Source of the DNA: Euptelea pleiosperma
Lineage: Eukaryota; Streptophyta; Magnoliopsida; Ranunculales; Eupteleaceae
Reading direction: 5' to 3'
DNA length: 64,000 nucleotides
Assembly (NCBI GenBank): GCA_035048495.1
Contig: CM068545.1
Location: 37,772,225-37,836,224, forward strand
The translations under genes and the position numbers were made by a program. Numbering within the stretch: the stretch's first letter is position 1; each line of letters starts with the position of its first letter. Below the pieces are notes generated by a model. It was given only the letters and a program-made list of their open reading frames with translations. It searched no databases and was not told the origin of the DNA. Positions 1 to 10,196 of the stretch are shown here, one piece after another.

Positions 1-344
1 TCGACTTCCAAAAGTGTGTTTAATTGATGCAAATACATCATTTTATCCAGAAAGTGTGTTCTACCTAACAGAAGAAACTCTTATGTAGAAAAGTTGATAA
101 AAATTATAGTTTTACATAGGAAGTGCAATAACACTAAGAGGATAATTGCTTAAAATAAGTACTTTTGAGCGAATATCAGTGACAGATACGAATTTTTAGC
201 AAATTGGTTGTTTTTCACTTGTAAATTTGGTAGCTTTCATACTCATAGAATAGGTATCCCTTTTCTGCAGCAAATAGAATCAGATTATAATTTTAACAGG
301 GTCATACAGATGGCTTTTCACACTAGTTTTTGGAGGTAGCTCTT
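1..344 (-). mobile_element. Left part of minus-strand Copia-like element A (3' noncoding region)
   Basis: On the minus strand this reads as the 3' noncoding region of the same Copia-like family as the elements at 345-9136 and 47721-55490. The reverse complement of about 290-344 matches the stretch near 4610-4660, and more distal parts match 55250-55400. The element continues at 9137 after the insertion of element 1, and its left end lies outside the window. No coding potential is seen. Confidence 0.75.
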
Positions 345-617
345 TGTAAGGAATATTTTTATATTCAATTTGGCAAAGATTCTGTTTGACATAAAAACAT
401 TCTTGTAACCGTTCCTACGAGCACTAGTGTAGTGTGGAGATGTCGTGGTACGCATACTTCACCGACTACATGAAGACTAGAAGACAGAGACAGCATAAAT
501 CAGACGGTTGACGACAGGAGTCATCTGAGTAACTGCCGATTTGTCAGTTAAAATCGTGTACGCTCGATTAGGAAGGTAAGTGACTTAGTGGCCATAGGAA
601 TTGGTTAAAATGAATAA

Positions 618-783
618 AATATAATGGTCAACCCTAGTCATTGGACTGACCCGAGTCTGAGTCAAGAAATTGACTATTGGGATAGTCCAATCGATTGGGG
701 AATATAATGGTCAACCCTAGTCATTGGACTGACCCGAGTCTGAGTCAAGAAATTGACTATTGGGATAGTCCAATTGATTGGAC
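618..783 (+). repeat. 83-bp tandem duplication within the 5' LTR
   Basis: The block starting ataatggtcaaccctag recurs at 621 and 704, and each copy ends with a CCAAT(C/T)GATTGG palindrome. The 3' LTR near 7820-7900 has only one copy, so the duplication arose in this LTR after insertion, or the 3' LTR lost it. Confidence 0.85.
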
Positions 784-1131
784 ACTTATCCCCAATCGAT
801 TGGACATGGCCCAATCGATTGGAGGACTCCGTGTAATCGATTGGAAGCTACGAGGCAGAAACTTATTTCAACCCAGTCGATTAGAGACTCTATGAAATCG
901 ATTGGAGTCTTCGGGACAGAAACTTATTTGAGTCAAATCGATTGGAGACTCTGTGAAATCGATTGGAGTCTTCGGGACAGAAACTTATTTGAGTCAAATC
1001 AATTGGAGACTCTGTGTAATCGATTGAAGCCTTCAGAACAGAAATCTTATTTAGCCCAATCGATTGGACACTTATCTCCAATTGATTGGACATGGCCCAA
1101 TCAATTGGACCCAGTGTACAATCGATTGGAC
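687..1131. promoter_or_regulatory. Array of CCAATCGATTGG palindromes in U3 of the 5' LTR
   Basis: About 16 perfect or one- to three-mismatch copies of the perfect 12-bp palindrome CCAATCGATTGG lie in about 445 bp. Exact copies start at 687, 792, 811 and 1056; variants include CCAATTGATTGG (770, 1079), CCAATCAATTGG (1096) and AAATCGATTGG. Spacing is irregular (17-45 bp). The array ends about 90 bp upstream of a TATA-like stretch. Placement fits a transcription-factor or element-protein binding cluster, which is an inference. Confidence 0.8.
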
Positions 1132-2060
1132 CATGCACAGAATCAGTCCTTATCAGATCCGAAATTCTTGGTTCCATTCTCCCACGTTCTGCACGACTCA
1201 GGGTCATGAAATTTTATAAATACAACACTTTTATGCCTTCTCTAAACACACACAGAGATACAGAATGACTCAATCTTCAAGAGAGAGAAGAATTTATTTA
1301 TTAGAGTGTCCATTCGAAGAGCAAGAAGCTTATTTTCCATTCACATCTTATGAGCTTGTTCTCTTCTTAATCAAAACTAAGTGCTTGATCCTTTCCTCAA
1401 CTTAGGTCTTCAACTTCTATATTCGACCTAGTAGCCTGAGTGTACTGGTGTGACTCAACACCATTTGAGCAACCTAGGGTTCATGGTGTACTGAATCCTT
1501 CACCTTCTACAAAGGTGGGAGTGTTGAGAATTAAGATTGGAGGAACCGATCGACGGTAGGTTTAGGGTATACCAAACTGAACAAGTGGATAAGGCTTCTT
1601 CACTGGAAGGACGTGCGTGGATTCGTAGCGTTGATTCAGAGGACGTGGACGCATCAGCAGTAGGCCTTGGCTAAGGTTAGAAGTTGTATTTGCAACGGTG
1701 CTGCGTAGGTAACCTTTGTTTCGTTTAACTTTTCAGTTAGTGATACTTTCCGTCTGGACGTGGTCCCGTAGTTTTTCCTTGGCTAAGGTTTTCACATAAA
1801 AATCTCTTGTCCTGTGTGATTGTTTGTTTGTATTCCGCAATCTATCTTGATTAGGTCAAACGATAAAAAGAAAATATACCACAAAGGTATATTCGATTTG
1901 AGTCGGCTGTGATAATCTTTTATCAAACAACTAAGGCATGTAATTTTGTTCCCCTACCTTAGACCAGTAAAATTGTGTAGGTATAATTAATTTTAAATAC
2001 CTAATCAACCCCCTTTCTAGGTATATTGGATTAAAGAGAACGGACCGGTGAAATTTCAAT

Positions 2061-2071
2061 TGGTATCAGAG
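2061..2071 (+). other. Primer binding site of element 1
   Basis: TGGTATCAGAG follows the LTR end after two bases. This is the standard plant Copia primer binding site, complementary to the 3' end of initiator methionine tRNA. The same sequence occurs at 49251 and, inverted, at 10185-10194. Confidence 0.85.
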
Positions 2072-2148
2072 TGGGTATTTCTATTTAAGGTTTAATCACC
2101 TGAATTTAGATTCCTGAGAAACCAGTCCATTTTCGTTAATTTGTCAAA

Positions 2149-4084
2149 ATGCAAAGAGAAGGTGGAAACACATCCAGACCTCCATTGTTTGATGGGGAAG
2201 ACTATGCCTATTGAAAGGCTAAGATGAGGGCTTTTCTAAAGTCTATTGATGAAAGAGTCTGGATGTTTGTAGTGGATAGTTGGTCACCACCCAGAATGGA
2301 AGTAGGAGATAAAATCATTCTTAAACCTAAAGCCGACTGGACCAAAGAGGACAAAGATTGTTGTTATCTAAATAGCAAAGGAATAAATGCTATTTTCAAT
2401 GCGGTTGATAAGAATGAGTTTCAAAGAATCTCTACTTGTTCATTGGCTAAAGAAGCATATGACATTCTTAGAGTCACACATGAAGGAACATCAGCTGTTA
2501 AAATCTTCAAACTTCAAATGCTGGCTTTTAAGTTCGAATCCATGAAAATGGAGGAGAATGATACTTTCACTGAGTTCTATGCCCAACGTAGTGATATTAT
2601 GAACTCTGCACACAACTTGGGTGAGATCATTCCTGAATCCAAAGTTGTTCGAAAAATTTTCAGATCCTTACCTGATAGATTTCAAGCTAAGGTCACTGCT
2701 ACTCTCAAAATTGATAAGCTGATTGGGTCTCTACAAACTTATGAGATGAATTTGAGACAACCGAAAAAATCAAAAGGTATATCCCTTAAAGTTTCTGAAG
2801 CTCAAGATTCTGAGTCGGATGTTGACTTTGAAGTTGAAATGGCATTATTTGTAAAAAAATTCAAAAAGTTTTTTCGTTCTAAAAATGATAGAGTTAAGAA
2901 CAATAAAACGTTTGATAAATCTAAGGAATATGCCAGACCTCATGAGAGAAGGCAGCAGAAGTGAAATGAACCCTAGGGAAAGCCGCTCAAGCGAACCCCA
3001 ATTTTACAAATGTAAGGGTTTTTGTCACTTTGCTAATGTGTGCCCAAACAAAGAAGAATACAAAGGCAAGGCAAAAGCTTTCAATGCCACATGGGATGAA
3101 GAATCAGAAAATCATTCTGATGATTCAGATAGCAATGAAAAGACTGATAAGTATACAGCTTTTGTTGCTCGTTTTAATAGTCCATATGGATCTCATGGAG
3201 ATTCCAAGAAAAGTGATGATGAGAGCTCGAAAGACTCTTACAATGGGGACTCGGATGACTCGGCAGTTGGTGTGAAAGAACTGTACGAGGAATTGATAAA
3301 ATTTATTAAGGCCAATAAAGTATTATCTGACAGAGTCAAATGTCTTGACTCTGAAAATGATGTCTTACTAATTGACACTGAAAAATTAAAAGTGTTGATT
3401 ACTGATTTAGAGCAAGAGAATGAGTCTCTACTAAAAAGAAACAAGTCATTAGAATGTAAATTTCAAACTTGCATGACACATAAAGAATCCCTGGAAAATG
3501 AGCTTCTTAAATCTAAGAAGGATGTGTCAGGATTTTCATCTAGTTCTGCAAAGCTTGATGAGATTCTTCATGTGGGAAAAGTCTATGGAGACAAACAGGA
3601 TTTGGGTTACATAAACAATCAAGAAAAATGGTCTTCCTCCAAGACGATTTTTGTTAAGGCTCAAATTATTCTCACTCAGATCAATGACCAAATCAAAATT
3701 GTCAAAAGTAATCGTCAGTGCAAGTTCTGCAAAAATCTGGGTCATGTTATTAGAGACTGTCACAAGTTGAGAAGAGGACACCAAAATTCTCTAGAAAAAG
3801 TGGTGAATACCACTCAGAATGTGAAAAGTCAAAGATTTCCTATGAAGACACATTATGAGATAAATTATTTGGATGTGCTATCTAGGAAGATGAAAGACCT
3901 ACTGGAAAGGTCTAGAGAATTAATCAAGGAGATCGAGTCTCTCGAGAAATTCAAACATCCTCAGAGTTCTATAACTCAAAAGAGGAGAGATCCTAAGAGA
4001 ATTGATCTATCCACCAAAATCACATCTGTGTGGGTTAAGAAAGATTCTCTGAAGGAGAAATGTTCGACAATGTCTTATCTCTGA
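2149..4084 (+). pseudogene. Gag of element 1 (UBN2/gag-polypeptide type), with one stop and one frameshift
   Basis: The ATG at 2149 opens a Copia gag with an N-terminal PPLFDGEDYAYW-like motif in which the Trp codon has become TGA (2212-2214). The frame continues from 2224 to 2964 (capsid region, about residues 25-270), then a +1 shift near 2930-2960 leads into the frame that ends with TGA at 4082-4084. This second part holds two CCHC knuckles. The first (near 3000-3052) has lost its first Cys (FYKCKGFCHFANVC), and the second (CKFCKNLGHVIRDC, about 3719-3760) is intact. A coiled-coil segment rich in Leu, Glu and Lys lies between them (about 3290-3520). The product would build the virus-like particle. 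Domain order and the junction with protease in the related element support the call. It is not translatable as one protein now. Confidence 0.85.
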
Positions 4085-5599
4085 GCGGTGTGCTCTCTAT
4101 CTCCTCTTATTTTTCATTCGTATTTTTTGAGGAATATTTTTTTATTTTTATTTTTTTCTTTTTGATTTTGCTTCATTTTGAAGAATAAAAATTAAAAATT
4201 TTCAAAAAATCAAGAGATTGATTGTTTAGAAGAATGTTAAAATTATTATTTGATTATACAATTTTGATGAGCAGTAATTTCTGAGAACATTTAAAGAACA
4301 AGAACTTTACTGTTAGTAAAACTTTGCTAATCCGTATATTATATCTTTTACTTATTATGATTGGTCAAATTTTTACTAGTGTGAATTAGAAGATTATTGA
4401 AATAGTATATCTCACATTCACATGCACACTGATTATTTCTGTGGGAATGGATTTGATAGAGGTGTGAGATCTTGTATTATTGGAATTAGGAATAAACATC
4501 TACTGATTATAACTTCAAATTAGTACTGTTTTTGTCTTCAGTTGATTTTGAAACTACACAATAGTCGACTGTTGGCTTCCCAATGAGAGTTATTATTCTA
4601 AGAAAATAGCTACCTCCACAACAAATAGAGTGAAAGCCATCTGTATGACCCTGTTTGAAATTGAAATCTGATTCTCATTGCTAAAGAAAATGGCTACCTA
4701 CATAGAGAGTGAAAGCTACCTATATTTCAAGTGAATAAAAAATGGTGTAAAAGACAACCAATTTACTAGAAAAATTCTTATCCATAAGCAAATACCCATA
4801 TACATGAGTGTATGTGAGAACCCTTAATAACTCTAATGAGGATTTTATGATCGGATACAGGATACCTCCAGATTCTTATATTTATAAGAAATTATTGCTG
4901 AAATCTTATCCAGTACCACAGATGGGCTCAGATCACTTACACTTAATGATATTACTATTGATATTTGAATCTATGATTACTAGTAATTTGTAACTTGCGC
5001 TAATGTCTACAAGAGTTAATATTTTTGATGAAGCAAATGATTGAACTAAGTGTAAGTTATTTTTCTTCTATTAGAATCAGTGTTTAGTGCTTATCAATAT
5101 TGACTTCCTGAATTGAATTCTAACATTTTTCTAGATTTTATCTTGGCATATTATCTTTTTGTGAGCAGTTTAAAAATGATTTTTTGGCTTGAAAAGATCT
5201 ATTTGGGGGTCTTGAAGAATGAGTCTATTGGTTTTAAAATTTTAAAAAAAATTTCTTCTCGGAACCAGTCCAATCGATTGGACATTACAGACCAATCGAT
5301 CGGACATCTCCAATCAATTAGAGAGTACAACCCAATCGATTGGCCTAGCTCCAATCGATTGGATAGTGCGACGTTCGATTTTATAAAACCCAAAATGGGT
5401 CATTTTCAACCAATCGATCCAATCGTCCCCCAGATTTCTCCCAATCGATCGCAGCTGCCCGATCTACTGTTCTCATACTGTTTTGTGGAGCGATTCTCTC
5501 GATTTCAAAGGTTTTCTACTTCGTCTTCTTCGTTGGATTTTAGGGAGTTTTTGGGTGAAAATGGAGTTATTTTGATATTATCTTCTATTTTTGGTGCTT
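4085..5599 (+). other. Noncoding middle region of element 1 (equivalent to the post-pol region of the relative)
   Basis: AT-rich sequence follows gag. Bases about 4540-4745 are clearly homologous to 54440-54650, which in the pol-bearing element 2 lies downstream of pol, and to the minus-strand copy flanking element 1. Pol has therefore been removed between gag and this region. The long open frame at 5113-5622 is an artefact of the palindromes plus a leader. Confidence 0.7.
5270..5452. promoter_or_regulatory. Second CCAATCGATTGG palindrome cluster, in the leader of the additional ORF
   Basis: Exact CCAATCGATTGG copies occur at 5270, about 5333 and about 5351, with variants such as CCAATCGATCGG, CCAATCAATTAG, CCAATCGATCC and CCAATCGATCG, ending 150 bp upstream of the ATG at 5600. 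The same motif fills U3 of the LTRs, so the internal cluster may be a second promoter or control region for the downstream ORF (inference). Confidence 0.7.
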
Positions 5600-6960
5600 A
5601 TGGCGACAAATCATCATTGTAGAAGAGCTATTGTGGTCTCAAAAGAGGAGAGTGCTGATGAAGAACCCCTTGTCCAACGGATCCAATCTCGGGTAAAATG
5701 AGGTGGTCGACTCAGTGGTTCGCGGCATTCTGAGTGGGGTGAATCATCTAAAGGATCTAGGAGAACTCGTTCCCGGGATCGTTTCGGTCATACCAATATT
5801 CCTTTAGTGAGTGCTCCTATTTCCCCGTTTATTTCTGATTCTGCTAGAGATTGTTTTGAGCATTTCTCTGGTCGCAAATTCACTACTGAGAGAGTAGTTG
5901 AATTTAGCACTATTTTGGGTACTATGGTTCATTCCTTGTTCATATCTTGCGAGTGGATTCCTGCTACTCGGTCGAACATCCCATTTTACCCTATTTTGGT
6001 TAAACTTTTTTATGTCAACATGCACTCCATTCAATGTGATGACCCGAGTGAGCTATCCTTTCAGACTTATGTCTCTGGGGCTCACCTGACTATTACACCC
6101 GATCTTATTTCTACCTTGTTGGGCATACCTCGTCCTCATACCTCATATGAGTACCTTCCTAGGACTCATGAGATGACGACTGCTAGAGCTACCTTGACCG
6201 AGACTCTCATAGGACAGTTATTTGATTGGAGTACCTTTACTCCACTTACCTCTCTTCTCCCTGAATATCGATTGTTGCACCTCATCCGTGGGTACAACAT
6301 TGATCCACTTGGGCATGGGGCACAAGTAAACATTGATCGTCTCCAGCTTCTTTATCATCTTGGTACTGGGTTTGTCATTGACCTTCCGAGGTTCATGTTT
6401 AGAGCCATGGTTAGAGCGGGTAGCCAGTTGGCTAACCATCCGTGTCTTCCATTTCTTTTGTTGGTGAGCTCTATTCTTCTTCACCTGGATGTACCGCTTC
6501 TAGCTTCTGAGGAGGTCTGCTCTTCCATGGAGCCTATTGGACCCTCCACTATCAGGAAGAGTATGTCTCAGGTTTGGAGAGTGACTAATGTTCCTCCACA
6601 TTTTGATGATATGTTCAATGAGGACTTGGGAGATGATACGGAGCCTGGCGGCCAGCAGACAGATACTGAGATGCATCCTCCAGAGCCACATCCATCCTTT
6701 GTCCAGCCTCCAGGATGCATGTTCCTTACTCTTTTGAGTCTCTTCATCATCAGATGGTGGGATTCGATCAGCGTCTCACATCTCATGAGGAGCGGACGAC
6801 TCAGAGCTTTCGCCGTTTAGAGGAGGGTCAAGAGAGGATATCGGGCTCCATGTCAGATATGCAGCGTTATATGGAGTATCAGTTTACATTGATGGGCTTT
6901 GGACTGCATCCACCAGTTCATGGTCCTGATCAGCAAGATGGTACTAGTCCATCGACCTAG
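5600..6960 (+). pseudogene. Additional ORF of element 1; resembles the putative plant transposon protein domain
   Basis: An ATG at 5600 opens a frame of about 450 codons in total. It is broken by TGA at 5699-5701 (probably CGA to TGA) and by a frameshift near 6715, after which the reading moves to the frame ending TAG at 6958-6960. Residues about 80-330 contain YPILVKLFYVNM, FQTYVSGAHLTITPDLIS and LLGIP. This arrangement resembles the plant-specific 'putative plant transposon protein' (Transposase_32-like) domain found in many plant retroelements and host predictions; its biochemical function is unknown. A basic Ser/Arg-rich stretch precedes the domain (about codons 40-62). The C-terminus after the shift is a Glu/Gln/Arg-rich probable coiled coil. 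It occupies the place of pol and has its own palindrome-bearing leader. The family name is from memory of its pattern. Confidence 0.65.
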
Positions 6961-7542
6961 TCTCTTAGAGAGAGACTTCTTGAGAGTTATCTGGTGTTTG
7001 TTTTTTTTTTTTTTTGTTATTATTGTACACCGATAAACTCAGATTTTGTATGGTTATACTCTGGTTGTGTTTATTTACTTATCTATTACAAGGTATAAAT
7101 CAGTATATATTATGAATGGATATGTATATATGCACTTGTTCTTCATGATGATATTCATTGCACGCTTGTTATTTGCTTATATTTATGTACCTTTGTCAAT
7201 CTGTGACAAAAAAGGGGAGAGAAAATCATAGCGGTAAAAATAAGCTGATGCATGAGATAGGGGAGAAAAATTTTGTATTATTTTTCTAATTTCTCTACTT
7301 GTGATGTGCATAATTAACTCACTGCATTTTAATGATTTATTGATTGCCGATGATATTACATGGTATGTATTATTGGTAGAATGTGCAGGGAACATACCAA
7401 AAGTCATTCCATTATCTGTTCGATTATCTCCGAGAGAGTGAGATAGTAAGTGAATCATGTAAGAGGGTGGGATTGTATTTTTAATTTTTTACCTTCTATA
7501 TGATTAAATATTTTTTGTCACGGAATTGCCAAAGGGGAAGAT
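6961..7542 (+). other. 3' noncoding region and polypurine tract of element 1
   Basis: AT-rich noncoding sequence. The stretch near 7130-7170 (tgttcttcatgatgatat) is shared with 55220-55240 of element 2. The polypurine tract aaaggggaag (7531-7540) abuts the 3' LTR. A second purine tract, aaaaaaggggagagaaaa, lies 320 bp upstream at about 7208-7226, preceded by tgtcaatctgtgac, and looks like another Copia-type tract. Confidence 0.7.
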
Positions 7543-9136
7543 TATAAGGAATATTTTCATATTCAATTTGGCAAAAAATCCATTTGACATAAAAATATTT
7601 TATAACCGTTCCTACGAGCACTAGTATAGTGTGGAGATGTCGTGGTATGCATACTTCGCCGACTACGTGAAGACTAGAAGACAGAGACAGCATAAATCAT
7701 AAGGTTGACGACAGGAGTCATCTAAGTAACTGCCGATTTATCAGTTAAAGATCGTGTACGCTCAATTAGGAAGGTAAGTGACTTAGTGGCCATAGGAATT
7801 GGTTAAAATAAATAAAATATAATGGTCAAACCTAGTCATTGGACTGACCCGAATCTGAGTCAAGAAATTGACTATTGGGATAGTCTAATCGATTGGACAC
7901 TTATCCCCAATCTATTAGACATGGCCCAATCGATTGGAGGACTCTGTGTAGTCGATTGGAAGCTACGAGGCAAAAACTTATTTTAGCCCAATCGATTAGA
8001 GACTCTGTGAAATCAATTGGAGTCTTTAGGACAGAAACTTATTTGAGTCAAATCGATTAGAGACTCTGTGAAATCGATTGGAGTCTTTGAGATAGAAACT
8101 TATTTAAGTCAAATCGATTGGAGACTCTGTGTAATCGATTGAAGCCTTCGGAACAGAAATCTTATTGAGCCCAATCGATTGGACACTTATCTCCAATCGA
8201 TTGGACCCAGTGTACAATCGAATGGACCATGCATAGAATCGATCCTTATTAGATCCGAAATTCTTGGTTCCATTATCTCACGTTCTGCACGACTCAGGGT
8301 CATGAAATTCTATAAATACAACCCTTCTATGCCTTCTCTAAACACACACAGAGACAAATAGCGACTCAATCTTCAAGAGAGGAAGTAAATGTTTTATTTA
8401 TTAGAGTGTCCATTCGAAGAGCAAGAAGCTTGTTTTCCATTCACATCTTGTGAACTTGTTCTCTTCTTAATCAAAGCTAAGTGCTTGATCATTTCCTCAA
8501 CTTAGGTCTTCCACTTCTATATTCGACTTAGTAGCCTGAGTGTACCTGTGTGACTCAACACCATTTGAGCAACCTAGGGTTCATGGTGTACTGAATCATT
8601 CACCTTCTGCAAAGGCGGGAGTGTTGAGAATTAAGATCAATGGTAGATTTGGGGTGTACCAAACTGAACAAACAGAGACAACACTTCTTCGCTGGAAGGG
8701 CACGCGTGGATTCATAGCGTTGATTCAGAGGACGTGGACACATCAACAGTAGTCCTTGGCTAAGGTTGGAAGTTGTATTTGAAACAGTGCTGCATAGGAA
8801 CCTTTGTTTCGTTTAACTTTTCAGTTAGTGATACTTTTCATCTGGACGTGGTCCCGTGGTTTTTCTTCGGCTATGGTTTCCCCGTAAAACTCTGATCGTT
8901 TGTTTGTATTCCACAATCTATCTTGCTTAGATCAAATGACAAAAAGAAAATATACCACGGAGGTATATTCGATTTGAGTCGATTGTGATAATCTTTTATC
9001 AAACAACTAAGGCATGCAATTTTGTTCCCTTACCTTAGACAAATAAGACTGTGTAGGTATAATTAATTTTAAATACCTAATCAACCCCCCCCTTCTAGGT
9101 ATATTGGATTAAAGAGAACGGACCGGTGAAATTTCA
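7543..9136 (+). repeat. 3' LTR of element 1
   Basis: This 1594-bp repeat matches 345-2058. It starts TATAAGG (TG mutated to TA) and ends TTTCA. It carries the palindrome cluster at about 7885-8226 (exact copies near 7925, 8171 and 8193), a TATA-like tctataaatac at about 8309, and the same U5 end. It lacks the 83-bp duplication of the 5' LTR. Confidence 0.85.
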
Positions 9137-10196
9137 CTATTTCCAAGAATAATACTCTCAAAGTGGGAAGCCAACAGTTGATTGTAGTGATGTTTCAAAA
9201 TCAACTGAAGGTAGGAACACTACTAACTTGAAGTTATAGTTAGTACAAGTTTATTCCTAATCCCAATAATACAAGATCTCATACCTCTATCAGATCCGTA
9301 TCAACCAATAAGAGTCAGTGTGCATGTGACGAATTATCAGATAAAACTGTATCAATTTTCACCTATTGCAAACTAGTAAAATGGACTAATCATAATAATC
9401 AAGAGATTTAATACGAAGATTATCAAATTTTACTCTTAGTGTTAAGTCAAAAGGTATTAGAACATTTTTATAATTTATTGCCCATCAAATTTAACAATAT
9501 TCATTAGAACAAAACTCAAAATTCTACTTAACACCAATCATTTTTTGATTTTCTGAAATTTTTCAATTTTTATTCTTTAAAAAGCAAAACAAAATAAAAA
9601 TAATAAAACAAAAACTCCTAAAATAAGAATGGATATGGAATTTAGGCAGAGTTCGCCATATCACTGAGTTTGGCATAAAACTCAATGAAGGTGTCATTCT
9701 CATCCATTCTCATGGATTTGAATTTGGTAGTCAGCGTTTGAAGTTTTGAAATTTTTACAGTTGACGTACCTTCATGGGTGACCTTTAAAATGTCCCATGC
9801 TTTCTTAGCAAGCGTGCAAGTAGAGATTCTTCAAAACGTATTCGTGTCTATTGCATTGAAGATGGCATTCAGCCCTTTGTTATTTAGACAACACAAGTCT
9901 ATGTCATCTTTACTCTAGTCAGCTTTGGGCTCGAGACTCACTTTCTCATCCGCTGTAACTATAGGTGGTGACCAATCATCTACTACAAACATCCAGACTC
10001 TTTCATCAATTGATTTGAGGAAAGCCCTCATTTTTGCCTTCTAATAGGCATAGTCCTCTCTATCAAATAATGGAGGTCTAGATGTGTTTCTACCTTCTCT
10101 TTGCATCTTTAGTAAATGAAAACGAATTAACCGGTTTTGCAGGAACTAACTTCAGGTGATTAAACCTTTTGTTGAATAACCCGCTCTGATACCAAT
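9137..10196 (-). pseudogene. Interior of element A with a truncated gag remnant
   Basis: Read on the minus strand, about 10115 to 9650 matches the first 150 or so codons of the element 1 gag (for example the segment around VVDDWSPP at about 9960-9990). It breaks off after the AACTCTGC motif and passes directly into the AT-rich 3' noncoding region (9137-9640, homologous to 4130-4640). All of pol, the rest of gag and the additional ORF are missing. The inverted primer binding site ctctgatacca is at 10184-10194. Element A is thus a more reduced member of the family than element 1. Confidence 0.75.

Larger units (their letters stand above)
345..2058 (+). repeat. 5' LTR of element 1
   Basis: The repeat starts TGTAAGG, ends TTTCA, and is 1714 bp long. 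It matches 7543-9136 along its length. It contains a block of CCAATCGATTGG-like palindromes (687-1130), then a TATA-like stretch (tttataaatac, about 1212) that probably marks the promoter, and a long R-U5. An 83-bp tandem duplication at 618-783 is absent from the 3' LTR and explains most of the length difference. Confidence 0.85.
345..9136 (+). mobile_element. Element 1: non-autonomous Copia-like LTR retrotransposon with gag and an additional ORF but no pol
   Basis: Two LTRs (345-2058 and 7543-9136) flank a 5.5-kb interior. The 5-bp flanks are ctctt on the left and ctatt on the right, a target duplication with one mismatch. A primer binding site follows the left LTR and a polypurine tract precedes the right LTR. 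The interior encodes a degenerate gag (2149-4084), then noncoding sequence, then a second ORF (5600-6960). No protease, integrase, reverse transcriptase or RNase H motif is visible. The gag reading ends about where protease (WYFDGGCSRHMTG) begins in the pol-bearing relative at 49960. The element sits inside the minus-strand element A. I infer that it moved using proteins supplied by an autonomous relative. Confidence 0.85.

Noticed and set aside
687..1131. CRISPR-like repeat array
   Set aside because: Repeats are only 12 bp, degenerate and irregularly spaced, and the genome is a plant nuclear one.
695..1209. Overlapping ORFs with repeated QSIG, NRLD and IDW peptides (also 5113-5622, 8179-8361, 48039-48422, 52377-52681)
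   Set aside because: These are three-frame translations of the CCAATCGATTGG palindrome in LTRs or leaders, present on both strands, and not proteins.
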